In this document: in pieces, positions 5,428 through 5,433 of the stretch
How positions within the stretch are numbered: the stretch's first letter is position 1
Layout: the number at the start of each line of letters is the position of its first letter
Origin: an uncultured Magnetococcales bacterium
GTDB lineage: Bacteria > Pseudomonadota > Magnetococcia > Magnetococcales > Magnetaquicoccaceae
Length of the DNA: 5,433 bases
Direction of reading: 5' to 3'
Assembly: GCA_903913345.1 (NCBI GenBank)
Contig: CAIWLA010000454.1
Location: forward strand, 1-5,433
Program-made: the position numbers and the translations under genes
Notes under the pieces: model-generated
What the model saw: the letters and a program-made list of their open reading frames with translations, nothing else
What the model was told of the DNA's origin: nothing
Databases searched by the model: none

Positions 5428-5433
5428 GTTGAC

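Overview
The window looks like a piece of chromosome from a Gram-negative proteobacterium. It is fairly GC-rich by eye, and RnfH is a family found mainly in beta/gammaproteobacteria and some relatives, while the other genes are housekeeping types found across Pseudomonadota. The genus cannot be fixed from this sequence alone. Seven protein genes and one tRNA gene cover nearly all of it. No CRISPR array, transposon or gene cluster of unknown type was seen.

Left edge (1-508): the N-terminal 89 codons of a P4-type tyrosine integrase run leftward off the window. Behind it, on the same strand, is a complete tRNA-Ala(CGC) gene whose 3' end faces the integrase. A strong intrinsic terminator lies between them. 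This is the usual layout of the integrase end of a genomic island inserted at a tRNA 3' end, so the island should extend to the left, outside the window. The integrase promoter and ribosome-binding region are covered by copies of a GGGGGCAAC motif in direct and inverted orientation, which suggests arm-type integrase sites or autoregulation.

Core block (509-1945): truA (tRNA pseudouridine synthase) and rnfH (small ubiquitin-like-fold protein) lie on the minus strand, apparently as an rnfH-truA operon, with the tRNA-Ala gene downstream under its own good promoter. RnfH has a 245-base upstream region that holds a plausible promoter and a hairpin-forming leader.

Middle (1946-3581): a ParA/MinD-type ATPase without a visible ParB partner lies on the plus strand. 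It converges on cysM (cysteine synthase B, minus strand) with only one base between the two stop codons.

Right block (3671-5427): an endonuclease III-like (HhH-GPD, 4Fe-4S) DNA glycosylase is translationally coupled by an ATGA overlap to mutL, making a base-excision and mismatch-repair pair. The mutL frame ends after 371 codons, just past the ATPase and transducer domains and six bases before the window ends. The usual C-terminal dimerisation/endonuclease domain is therefore missing from this frame. Its loss is the main coding oddity of the window. The glycosylase also has Glu at the position where E. coli Nth has its lyase lysine.
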